NCBI GenBank assembly: GCA_028277765.1
Contig: JANQFQ010000144.1
Location: forward strand, 1-46,898
Source of the DNA: Desulfobacterales bacterium
GTDB taxonomy: Bacteria; Desulfobacterota; Desulfobacteria; Desulfobacterales; SURF-7
DNA: 46,898 nucleotides
Reading direction: 5' to 3'
Below, piece after piece: positions 6,452 to 13,087 of the stretch. Every line of letters starts with the position of its first letter. The first letter of the stretch is position 1. The notes under the pieces are model-generated. The model was not told the DNA's origin. It ran no database searches and worked only from the letters and a program-made list of their open reading frames with translations. The position numbers and the translations under genes are program-made.

Positions 6452-7435
6452 TTACCGCTCCCATCCGTTGATCAATATCGTCTTCTCAGCGAGTTTCTTC
6501 TCAGTGCCGTTCTTGGTTCGGTGCCAAAGCTCAAAACGGGCCTCGTAGGTCGAACTCCAATCACCTTCGTAGACTGTGACTTCAGATCCGTAGTGAAAGA
6601 GGGTTGTGCCGTCGTATGACCATCCCAGGTAACGAACAGATCGTGGAGTCATCCGCTCCTCGGATAATCGTTTCCCAGTCTTCACGTTGAAGGCCTTCAC
6701 GTATGCAAATCCTGGTTCGGTTGGACCAACCGCCGCAGCAATTAGGTAAATCCCCGGTTGCATGCCATCTTTGATCTCAAAGTAGTTCTTCATGGGAAGG
6801 GGCTTTGGATAGTGTTCTTCCACCGGTAAAATGCCGCTCTTCTCAATCTCCTCACGATGTGCAAACACATCCTTCAATTCTGCGGATACTTCATTGAACG
6901 CTTGCTGGGTAAAGTTACGAGCAATCTCTGGAACCTGATCGTAGATCTCAAGAATGATTGCCCCTCCGGCAATGATTGTATATGATGAATTTCCGGGAGT
7001 TCCTGAGTGTTCTCCTTCTATGATCACTGAAACATCTCTCTCACCTGCCTTCGTGCGGGTAATGTTGCCGCGTTCCCGGCCGAACCCATACTCCTTACCA
7101 AACGAGATGAGAACTCGTGTCTGTCGCCATGCGTCGTTCTCATGGGTCGAATAGAAGCCGTTCATTGTCGTCTCAAACTCTCCATCGACACGTTCAAGAC
7201 GAACTGCGTAGCGCACACCTCGCTCCTCACGAATCTCCCAGCGGGGATTTCCTGCCAAGTATCGGAAAAGAATCTGACTCAACTCGTCATCGAACTTTGT
7301 TAGCGTTTGATCCGATAGATCTACACAAGCCTCTTTCGGTTTCGAAAGCTTCCCTCCGTATTCAGCGAAGGGATCACATGCGCACAGCAGCGCGATTAGC
7401 AAAACAGTCATGAATGTCGGAATGCGGCTATTCAT
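6452..7435 (-). CDS. Putative lipoprotein, 327 aa
   Basis: The preferred start (7435, MNSRIPTF, after GGTGAAG) gives a lipoprotein signal ending in LLCAC, so the mature protein would be lipid-anchored. A start at 7459 adds eight residues. The mature part has many beta-prone stretches (SYTIIAGGAIILEIYDQVPE, GIYLIAAAVGPTEPGFAYVKAF, SVRYLGWSYDGTTLFHYGSEV), suggesting a beta-rich fold. I recognise no domain. Its G+C content is visibly higher than that of the A+T-rich genes around it, which points to a different donor. No attC separates it from the 82-residue gene just upstream. Confidence 0.7.
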   Translation of the reverse strand: MNSRIPTFMTVLLIALLCACDPFAEYGGKLSKPKEACVDLSDQTLTKFDDELSQILFRYLAGNPRWEIREERGVRYAVRLERVDGEFETTMNGFYSTHENDAWRQTRVLISFGKEYGFGRERGNITRTKAGERDVSVIIEGEHSGTPGNSSYTIIAGGAIILEIYDQVPEIARNFTQQAFNEVSAELKDVFAHREEIEKSGILPVEEHYPKPLPMKNYFEIKDGMQPGIYLIAAAVGPTEPGFAYVKAFNVKTGKRLSEERMTPRSVRYLGWSYDGTTLFHYGSEVTVYEGDWSSTYEARFELWHRTKNGTEKKLAEKTILINGWER

Positions 7436-7474
7436 TTTCTTCACCGAATACCCCCTCATCTGAGATATTCGCCA

Positions 7475-7723
7475 TCAATTAATTAATTTATCTCCCTCGT
7501 CAATATCCTCTTCACGAACAATTCTTGCATCTCCCCAAAGATTAGAAATATCGGCAACAAGATTGTTAAATTTGACTTGTAATTTTGCGCGAACTTTTTC
7601 AAGCAAATCAATATGTTTTATTTCATCTTCGCTAAAATAATGATTATCAATCAATTCTTGTTCATCACATGAATCAACGAATTCGAGTAATAATTTGATG
7701 CTGTCTTGGGTTGACAATCCCAT
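7475..7723 (-). CDS. Small acidic hypothetical protein, 82 aa
   Basis: A soluble, acidic protein predicted to be helical (IKLLLEFVDSCDEQELIDNHYFSEDEIKHIDLLEKVRAKLQVKF, read here in part). I recognise no family. The ribosome binding site is weak. It is the first gene after a well-formed attC site at 7742-7794 and precedes the lipoprotein gene by about 40 bases. It could form a two-gene cassette with that gene, although the different base composition of the two argues that they came together from different sources. Confidence 0.5.
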   Translation of the reverse strand: MGLSTQDSIKLLLEFVDSCDEQELIDNHYFSEDEIKHIDLLEKVRAKLQVKFNNLVADISNLWGDARIVREEDIDEGDKLIN

Positions 7724-7741
7724 ATCTTCAGTTATTCATCA

Positions 7742-7794
7742 GCATAACAAATGAAATGTGCGGCGCGGTTTTTTGCGTCCGCGATTTGTTAGGT
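7742..7794 (-). other. attC site, 53 bp
   Basis: On the minus strand it starts with a perfect R'' (ACCTAAC) and ends with GTTATGC. AACAAAT pairs with ATTTGTT. The inner arms GCGGACGC and GCGCCGC pair perfectly apart from one unpaired A, the extrahelical base. It lies ten bases after a cassette stop codon. Confidence 0.85.
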
Positions 7795-7803
7795 TTTTTC
7801 GCT

Positions 7804-8226
7804 TTAATTTTCTAACAAACCAATATTAATACTTTTTCCTTTACCATCAAAACCAGTAACATTAAAACTAAGATTAATTTTATTGTTTTCAATGAAAGTA
7901 AAAACAGTTGTAATGTGTTTGTAATCGCCTTTTGGGTAAAACTTTGAAACATCAATCTGACCCGTGGCACATGGGGAGACATCATCTAAATCACACATAA
8001 AATAGATTTTAGCTTTTTGAGATATTTCAAATGGAGCAAATCCCTTGGTCGCTCCATGTCCAGGACTGAGTACGCCGACACTTCCTTTTACATCTCCGAA
8101 CTGATAATATCCATATACTTTTTTTTCAGAGACATTGTCCAGTTTAAAGTCTCTGAACATGAGAGGTTGTGTCGAAGCACATCCAACCACTAAGGATATA
8201 ATAGTAAAAATAAAATATTTCATCAT
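7804..8226 (-). CDS. Cassette lipoprotein (native frame inside a fused frame)
   Basis: An ATG-ATG pair at 8226/8223 begins MMKYFIFTIISLVVGCAS, a clear lipoprotein signal with a VVGC lipobox. About 120 mature residues follow (for example DVKGSVGVLSPGHGATKGFAPFEI), with no family recognised. An attC site sits directly upstream (8228-8318) and another directly downstream (7742-7794), so this is a complete one-gene cassette. The same frame is open upstream through the attC into the preceding cassette, giving the longer frame described separately. No good ribosome binding site precedes the ATG pair. Confidence 0.62.
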   Translation of the reverse strand: MMKYFIFTIISLVVGCASTQPLMFRDFKLDNVSEKKVYGYYQFGDVKGSVGVLSPGHGATKGFAPFEISQKAKIYFMCDLDDVSPCATGQIDVSKFYPKGDYKHITTVFTFIENNKINLSFNVTGFDGKGKSINIGLLEN

Positions 8227-8700
8227 AGAATGCGAAGTTGAGCGGAATTGACTGGCGCAGAAACTGCTGACTTTGTAAGCCATTTCTGTGCGGGTTAATT
8301 TCCGTTCGAACGTTATGTGATTATTATTTTTTACTTTTATTTCCTTTAATAAACGCTTTCTGCATTTGTCCAAATTTATTTTATCTGTAATATCTTGCCA
8401 CTCATAAATTTCAATGATCTTCTTTTTATTTTTTTTAAGATCCATATCAAACTTAAAAAATTTTCCTTCAGAAGTTAGAATGGTACCAAAGTCAGTGCTA
8501 CATCCAGGAGAATTTTGGCTATAATCAAGTATAATAGATTTTTCTAAATCAATCCCCTTCTCAATAAAGAATTTTTTTAAAGCAGCGGGAATTGGATTTT
8601 CACGCCAATATTTTGCCGCAGACATTATATAATGTTTTTCTAAAGCATTTTGCTCTTGAACATTTAATTGTCTTTTATTTTTGAGTGATTCAATATCCAT
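7804..8700 (-). CDS. Fused two-cassette reading frame, 298 aa
   Basis: A single frame runs from 8700 to 7804. Residues 1-127 are a soluble lysine-rich protein (IPAALKKFFIEKGIDLEKSI, then a CSTDFGTI segment) with no recognised family. Residues about 128-158 are encoded by an attC site. From residue 159 on there is a complete lipoprotein with its own signal peptide and lipobox. An internal lipoprotein signal in the middle of a protein makes little sense, so the frame is best read as the first cassette gene having lost its stop and running into the second cassette. Whether the fused product is made is unknown; the ATG at 8700 has no clear ribosome binding site. Confidence 0.55.
   Translation of the reverse strand: MDIESLKNKRQLNVQEQNALEKHYIMSAAKYWRENPIPAALKKFFIEKGIDLEKSIILDYSQNSPGCSTDFGTILTSEGKFFKFDMDLKKNKKKIIEIYEWQDITDKINLDKCRKRLLKEIKVKNNNHITFERKLTRTEMAYKVSSFCASQFRSTSHSMMKYFIFTIISLVVGCASTQPLMFRDFKLDNVSEKKVYGYYQFGDVKGSVGVLSPGHGATKGFAPFEISQKAKIYFMCDLDDVSPCATGQIDVSKFYPKGDYKHITTVFTFIENNKINLSFNVTGFDGKGKSINIGLLEN
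8228..8318 (-). other. attC site inside an open reading frame
   Basis: On the minus strand it starts ACATAAC. The arms CGGAAATT and AATTCCG pair with one unpaired A, and CAGAAA pairs with TTTCTG. The 3' core is degenerate (TTCGCAT). All 91 bases are translated in the fused frame. Confidence 0.65.
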
Positions 8701-9017
8701 ATTTATTTTTTACAAATTTCCAATTTTACATAGACTTGCCAAATCGGCTCGGTCCTGGCTGTTACCTGAACTGCCATGTTCTGCCAATTTATGCTTTTCA
8801 AATTATTTATGTTTGAACAATTATTGTATAAACAAAATTATACCTTATTTTTATCAAGAAAAGTTTATATTTGCTACATGTTAAGAGGCATAAAGCGAAA
8901 ATCACAGGCGCACGCTATTTTGTGTCCTGTGCATTTTATGGTTCGTCAAAGCCGCTATTTCGTATGCAACTTAGTTCTTTTAAGAATCAACACCCCGTTG
9001 CTTTTCAAAACTAATGC
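8701..9017. other. Intergenic remnant region with partial attC elements
   Basis: This 317-base stretch between the fused cassette frame and hipA has no convincing gene. It contains a half element at 8740-8785 that matches the left half of the attC at 5072-5117 at 39 of 46 positions, and a second hairpin element at 8888-8941. The bases between them are A+T-rich and show no frame worth annotating. It looks like the eroded upstream edge of the cassette array. Confidence 0.5.
8888..8941 (-). other. Degenerate attC-like site beside hipA
   Basis: On the minus strand CACAGG-a-CAC pairs with GTG-cg-CCTGTG and the ends read CCATAAA and TTTATGC. The layout is that of attC with the conserved AAC/GTT changed to AAA/TTT. 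It lies 3' of hipA, so hipBA may once have been a cassette. Confidence 0.45.
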
Positions 9018-10277
9018 CTATTGCTCGACCGAATAGGGGTTTAGAAACTGTCGTCTCCAAAGAAGCTTCTTATCTACTTCATTCAGCTCAGCATTTTCAC
9101 AGACGGTGTTCCAATGTTGTTCAATTGCGGTAATAAGTTTATCAAATATTTCGCGGGCTTCCTCCTCTGAAAGAAGGAAGTTATGCGCGGTCTCAAGGCA
9201 CGTTTTGAGTTGGCTCAGATTATTGTCGCCATATATGAGCATGGCCTGTGAAGCCTCATTGCCTGTGCGGCCTTGCGGACAAATGTCATAAGCGGGTGTC
9301 AGGGTCAAGGATTTACCGTCCCAAAACGCCGCATGGTTCCGCGCATGATCGTCGGTATTGCCACACAGAATATTGAAAACGAGCCGAGAGAACAGCTCTT
9401 TCAGCGTATATTTCGGATCAGTAAAACGGTGGCGGATAATTTCGGATAACGTTTCATAGCTGGCGTACCTCGCCATCATTTCATCTAAACGCAACAGCGT
9501 TAGAGCTGAGACCATGGCCTTTCGTGCCCACTTGTCACCTTTTGGCACGCGGTCAAAACGCTCGATCAAAAGTACATCTTTGTTAGCCGCCTTTGCCAGC
9601 TGTACTGGAGCAACATTCAATCCGGCCAATTGGGCCAATCGCATGGCGATGAATTCAGCCTTAACGACACTGTACAGATCAGTGCTGGATGAAAACTTGG
9701 TCACGTATTTTTTACTGTGGTCTTCAATTACGGCTTTAGGACGAGCTCCGCCAACAGAACTGCCATGGAACAAAGCCTGATCCAACTCCGGTGTAAGAGG
9801 CAAACCTTTTTCGACCCGTTCTGCAGATTCTATCAATTCTTCCATGCTGACATTTTTTGCTGTACGCGGCACGTATTCTGTAGGGGAACACTGAAAATCG
9901 AGCGCACCAATCCGATCCGAGCCAGACTCCAGCAGGTAGGTCAGTTCATCCAGTTCGGCTGTATCATTGCTGGCGCCTTTAAGCCCTAATTTTTTGTTGA
10001 TAATCACACGCCGGCCCCACGCATCAGGCGCGGCATCCCTGATACAGCCGGGCATAGTCAATCCCTCGGGCAAGGAAAGCACACCAGGCTTTAGCGGCAA
10101 TTCGGGTTCGTAAATTGAAATGGCAGGCTTGCTGTCACCGATACGATCCAGATAGCTTTTACCATAGTTGAACAGGATATTGCCGTTATCAGCTTTAAGC
10201 CGTCCGGCCACGACAGGATCGGTTTCGCCCGGTAGCCATATCCAGACAAAGGCTTCTTTCTCTGCCTTAGAAGTCAT
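9018..10277 (-). CDS. hipA: HipA-type serine/threonine kinase toxin
   Basis: 419 residues with the HipA fold. The N-terminal domain (residues 1-110) ends in LPLKPGVLSLPEGLTMPGCI. The phosphate-binding loop is HGSSVGGARPK (about residue 172), the catalytic motif is NTDDHARNH and the metal-binding motif is YDICP. In the family HipA phosphorylates proteins such as glutamyl-tRNA synthetase and induces dormancy, and is neutralised by HipB. The length is close to that of E. coli HipA (440). The start overlaps the hipB stop by 11 bases, so the two are translationally coupled. It may be part of the neighbouring cassette array, since toxin-antitoxin pairs are common in large integrons. Confidence 0.9.
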   Translation of the reverse strand: MTSKAEKEAFVWIWLPGETDPVVAGRLKADNGNILFNYGKSYLDRIGDSKPAISIYEPELPLKPGVLSLPEGLTMPGCIRDAAPDAWGRRVIINKKLGLKGASNDTAELDELTYLLESGSDRIGALDFQCSPTEYVPRTAKNVSMEELIESAERVEKGLPLTPELDQALFHGSSVGGARPKAVIEDHSKKYVTKFSSSTDLYSVVKAEFIAMRLAQLAGLNVAPVQLAKAANKDVLLIERFDRVPKGDKWARKAMVSALTLLRLDEMMARYASYETLSEIIRHRFTDPKYTLKELFSRLVFNILCGNTDDHARNHAAFWDGKSLTLTPAYDICPQGRTGNEASQAMLIYGDNNLSQLKTCLETAHNFLLSEEEAREIFDKLITAIEQHWNTVCENAELNEVDKKLLWRRQFLNPYSVEQ

Positions 10278-10605
10278 CGTATACCACTTTGGATTTCTTT
10301 CGAACAGACTTTGGCAGAAGCGCCAGCTTTTCCTTGGTTTGATGCAGGTATTTCGTCAGCGTGCTATCATCGGCATCAAACAGTTTGACACCAACAATGG
10401 TTGCCGCTTCGAATACGGCTCCGATTTCACATTTGAGGTTGCCTTTTTCGATGCGTTGCAGCAGCCCTCTAGAAATACCAGCGCGATCAGCCAATTCCTG
10501 AGCTGTGAGCTTGCGCTCATGACGCGCTTCTCGGATCAACTCGCCGAGCAAAGCAGCAGCATCGCGGCTATAGCGTGAATAGGTACGTATGATGGACTTT
10601 GTCAT
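10267..10605 (-). CDS. hipB: HipB-like antitoxin, HTH repressor
   Basis: The preferred start (10605, MTKSIIRTYSRYS) has GGA about eight bases upstream; an upstream start at 10635 adds ten residues. The central segment ELADRAGISRGLLQRIEKGN is a Cro/CI-type helix-turn-helix. In the family HipB binds both its own promoter and HipA, so it acts as antitoxin and autorepressor. The C-terminal 40 residues (KYLHQTKEKLALLPKSVRKKSK) are probably the HipA-binding or flexible tail. A strong promoter lies 60-90 bases upstream. Confidence 0.87.
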   Translation of the reverse strand: MTKSIIRTYSRYSRDAAALLGELIREARHERKLTAQELADRAGISRGLLQRIEKGNLKCEIGAVFEAATIVGVKLFDADDSTLTKYLHQTKEKLALLPKSVRKKSKVVYDDF

Positions 10606-10665
10606 TATTTTTCCACTGGTTTGCACATAGACCATAAGATGGCTTAATGATCTTTCTGTGTACCA

Positions 10666-10694
10666 AATATAATGAATTTTTATTAGTTTGTCAA
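10666..10694 (-). promoter_or_regulatory. Sigma70-type promoter of hipBA
   Basis: The minus strand has TTGACA (10694-10689), a 17-base spacer and TATATT (10671-10666). This is close to consensus and would start transcription near 10659, about 55 bases before the hipB start. Confidence 0.65.
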
Positions 10695-10741
10695 GAAATA
10701 TATGGCCAGCTTATAGACCGTCCAAAGGTTTTATTATCCTT

Positions 10742-11132
10742 TTATTTAAATACTCGACTAAGTATTTTATCGTATGCAGAAATATATATTATTTCTTTCT
10801 CTCCATTTCTATTTACATAATGAATTTCATCATAAAAATCATTTTGATCTTTATCAAAAATAGTCGCAATCACTTGGTTGTTTTTATCATTTATAACTGA
10901 CTTTTCAAAAAACATAATGCTCTTTCCCAATATATTTAACCGGAATGTTGCCATATTCTCCTTTGTCATGCTTTTTAAAAGCATCATCCCAATAGACGCC
11001 AGAAATTGATGTAAAAATATCAATACGCTCTGGTTGAAATCCGAGTTGAATAACTTTGTTAGGAATTTTCAGGTCTTCTTCCTTCAAACCAACAGAACCA
11101 AATCCAAATTCATTAAGAACGTTTAAAATGAT
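10742..11132 (-). pseudogene. Broken nucleotidyltransferase-like gene
   Basis: The frame ending at 10905 carries FGFGSVGLKEEDL, VIQLGFQPERIDIFTSISG and GEYGNIPVKYIGKEH, which resemble the DUF6036-type nucleotidyltransferase-like proteins often found in mobile regions. It has no start codon: upstream the frame is open to a stop near 11145 with no ATG. At an A6 run on the plus strand (10907-10912) the frame shifts into the 93-residue frame ending at 10742, whose tail (KDQNDFYDEIHYVNRNGEKEI, in part) I do not recognise. The gene is therefore 5'-truncated and frameshifted. Confidence 0.45.
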
Positions 11133-11175
11133 TAATGATAATTAATTCTCTATATTACAGATGTCGGATTTGTTT

Positions 11176-12726
11176 TTATTCAAGACATTCTTTAGAAACA
11201 CATTCATCAAAGGAAACAGGATATTTCCCGTCAAAACATGCTTTGCAAAAATTGTTTTCAGGATCGTCAATACCTGTTGATTCGAGAAGACCATTAATTG
11301 ACAGATAATGTAGACTGTCCAAATCAAGATACTCTTGCAACATGTCAACAGACATTGTCGCGGCAATGAGTTCTCCTTTTGTTGAAAAATCGATGCCGTA
11401 GTGACAGGGGAATCTGTGGGGCGGACAGCTTACACGCATATGTACCTTTTTAACACCCAGTTCACGTAGGGCCCTGACCCTGGTTTTGGCCGTTGTTCCC
11501 CGTATAATTGAATCTTCAATGATGATAATATCTTTGCCTTCCAGGACCTCCTTGACTGGATTCAGTTTTACCCTGACACCAAAATCCCTCATACTCTGGG
11601 TCGGCTGTATAAAAGTTCTCCCCACATAGTGGTTTCTTATCATCCCCATTTCAAAAGGGATTTCAGATGCTTCGGAATATCCAAGGGCCGCGTAATTCCC
11701 GGAATCCGGGAAAGGCATGACAAGGTCCGCGTCAACATGGGATTCTTCGGCCAGACGCCGGCCATGGGCTTTTCTTGTCTCGTAAACGTTTTTCCCAAAG
11801 ATGGTGCTGTCCGGCCTGGCAAAGTAGATATATTCAAATATACAGAAAGCCCGCTTTGAGGCTTTTTGCTGTTTAATACTCTTAACGCCATCCTCATTAA
11901 TAATGACGATTTCTCCTGGATCAAGTTCTCTTACAAAATCAGCCTGAAGAAGGTCGAGGGCGCAGGATTCAGATGCCAGCACATAATGTTTTTTCAATTT
12001 CCCAAGGCAAAGAGGCCTGAAACCGTTCGGGTCCTTTACCCCGATCACTTCACCCTTGCCTGTGAGGATCACAAAGGAAAACGCGCCTTTCAGCTGTGAT
12101 ACCATGTTTATGATCGCCTGTTCAAAACCATGCTTAAAGTTCTTGATCATAAGGTGAACAGCGATTTCACTGTCCATGGTTGTTTGAAAAATTGATCCGC
12201 TCTCTTCCAGTTCCTGTTTCAGGATATGCGCGTTAACAATATTGCCGTTATGCGCAATAGCATATGTTTTTCCCATGTGATTGACGATAAAAGGCTGGGC
12301 ATTTGCCAGGACAGAACTGCCGGTGGTAGAATATCGAACATGGCCTATGGCGCTCCCGCCGTTCAACTGTTCCACGTTCTCCATGTCAAAAACTTCAGGC
12401 ACAAGCCCCATACCCTTGTGGGCGGCAATATTTTTATCCCTGGCAACAACAATACCGCAGCTTTCCTGTCCCCGATGCTGTAATGCGTAAAGCCCGAAGT
12501 AGGCAACCTTAGCAGCCTCAGGATGCTCGTAAATACCAAAAACACCGCATTCATCCCGTGGACGCTTCGCTTCTGATACTGGATCGCTGGTCGTAGCGAA
12601 GCGTAGATCCCGCTGTTTTTTAGCGGGGATGCTGGATACTGGATGTTTTCTGGAAGGACTGAGGACTGAGGAATGCGGACTGAGTGTTTGGGCTACCCTT
12701 CCATATTTAATATTGCAAACACTCAC
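11176..12726 (-). CDS. purF: Amidophosphoribosyltransferase, with repeat-encoded N-terminus
   Basis: First step of purine synthesis: PRPP plus glutamine gives phosphoribosylamine. The Ntn glutaminase domain begins at Cys60 (DECGVFGIYEHPEAA), with ALQHRGQESCGI and HNGNIVNA. The PRPP-binding motif is IIIIEDSIIRGTTA. The C-terminus has cysteines (NNFCKACF, ECVSKEC) like those that bind the Fe-S cluster in the B. subtilis-type enzyme, whose short propeptide is cut to free the cysteine. Here the propeptide would be about 59 residues, much of it encoded by dispersed repeat DNA. The start is a GTG at 12726 with GGAA before it; there is no ATG closer to Cys60. Confidence 0.93.
   Translation of the reverse strand: MSVCNIKYGRVAQTLSPHSSVLSPSRKHPVSSIPAKKQRDLRFATTSDPVSEAKRPRDECGVFGIYEHPEAAKVAYFGLYALQHRGQESCGIVVARDKNIAAHKGMGLVPEVFDMENVEQLNGGSAIGHVRYSTTGSSVLANAQPFIVNHMGKTYAIAHNGNIVNAHILKQELEESGSIFQTTMDSEIAVHLMIKNFKHGFEQAIINMVSQLKGAFSFVILTGKGEVIGVKDPNGFRPLCLGKLKKHYVLASESCALDLLQADFVRELDPGEIVIINEDGVKSIKQQKASKRAFCIFEYIYFARPDSTIFGKNVYETRKAHGRRLAEESHVDADLVMPFPDSGNYAALGYSEASEIPFEMGMIRNHYVGRTFIQPTQSMRDFGVRVKLNPVKEVLEGKDIIIIEDSIIRGTTAKTRVRALRELGVKKVHMRVSCPPHRFPCHYGIDFSTKGELIAATMSVDMLQEYLDLDSLHYLSINGLLESTGIDDPENNFCKACFDGKYPVSFDECVSKECLE
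12575..12686. repeat. Dispersed repeat inside the purF 5' end
   Basis: The segment contains GATACTGGAT and GCTGGATACTGGATG units, a palindrome ATCCCGCT ... AGCGGGGAT, and GGACTGAGGACTGAGG units. The same unit types recur at 12994-13083, 32628-32723 and 40126-40218. It encodes roughly residues 14-51 of PurF. Confidence 0.7.
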
Positions 12727-12794
12727 TTCCGAATTCTCCGATCCTTAAATCCCCAGGTCAAATCCTGCTTTAAAGTTGTCACTTTTCAGGAAAC

Positions 12795-12872
12795 AAATCC
12801 CCCTCAATCCCCCTTTGAAAAAGGGGGAGGATTTGCTCCCCTCTTTAGTAAAGAGGGGCTGGGGGAGATTTT
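12795..12872 (-). repeat. CCCCCTTT/AAAGGGGG palindromic repeat, copy 1
   Basis: Two adjacent hairpins: CCCCCTTTGAAAAAGGGGG and CCCCTCTTTAGTAAAGAGGGG (in part), flanked by AAATCCCC and GGGGGAGATTT. A second copy in the opposite orientation is at 27701-27781. It lies between carB and purF, in a 361-base stretch that holds only repeats. Confidence 0.75.
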
Positions 12873-12993
12873 CCGGTGTCCAATACCCATTACCAAATAC
12901 ACAATAACATTACCCATTCAATCGACCACGATTACTATTCCCAATAACCGATATCCAATCCTCCAATTCCTAAATCCTATATTCCTTTTTTTT

Positions 12994-13083
12994 CTAGCCT
13001 CTAGCATCCAGTATCTAGTAACACTTCTTTCACTCAGTCCTCAGTCCTTCAAGTTGTACAAAAAAACTCAGTCCTCAGTCCTA
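12994..13083. repeat. Dispersed CTAG/ACTCAGTCCTCAGT repeat cluster
   Basis: CTAGCCTCTAGCATCCAGTA is followed by two copies of ACTCAGTCCTCAGTCC (13031-13048 and 13067-13082). The cluster ends five bases before the carB stop codon at 13088. Confidence 0.7.
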
Positions 13084-13087
13084 CTTT

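Noticed and set aside
10905..11132. Start of an AbiEii-type toxin system
   Set aside because: The resemblance is to small DUF6036-type nucleotidyltransferase-like proteins, the frame lacks a start and is broken, and no partner antitoxin is present.
8941..11150. Search for an integron integrase (tyrosine recombinase) at the upstream edge of the array
   Set aside because: No reading frame on either strand here shows the tyrosine-recombinase R..HxxR..Y pattern; the only genes are hipBA and a nucleotidyltransferase-like remnant.
12994..13083. Short direct repeats that might be a CRISPR array
   Set aside because: Units are irregularly spaced, are very short and of low complexity, have no unique spacers of constant length, and no cas gene is in the window.
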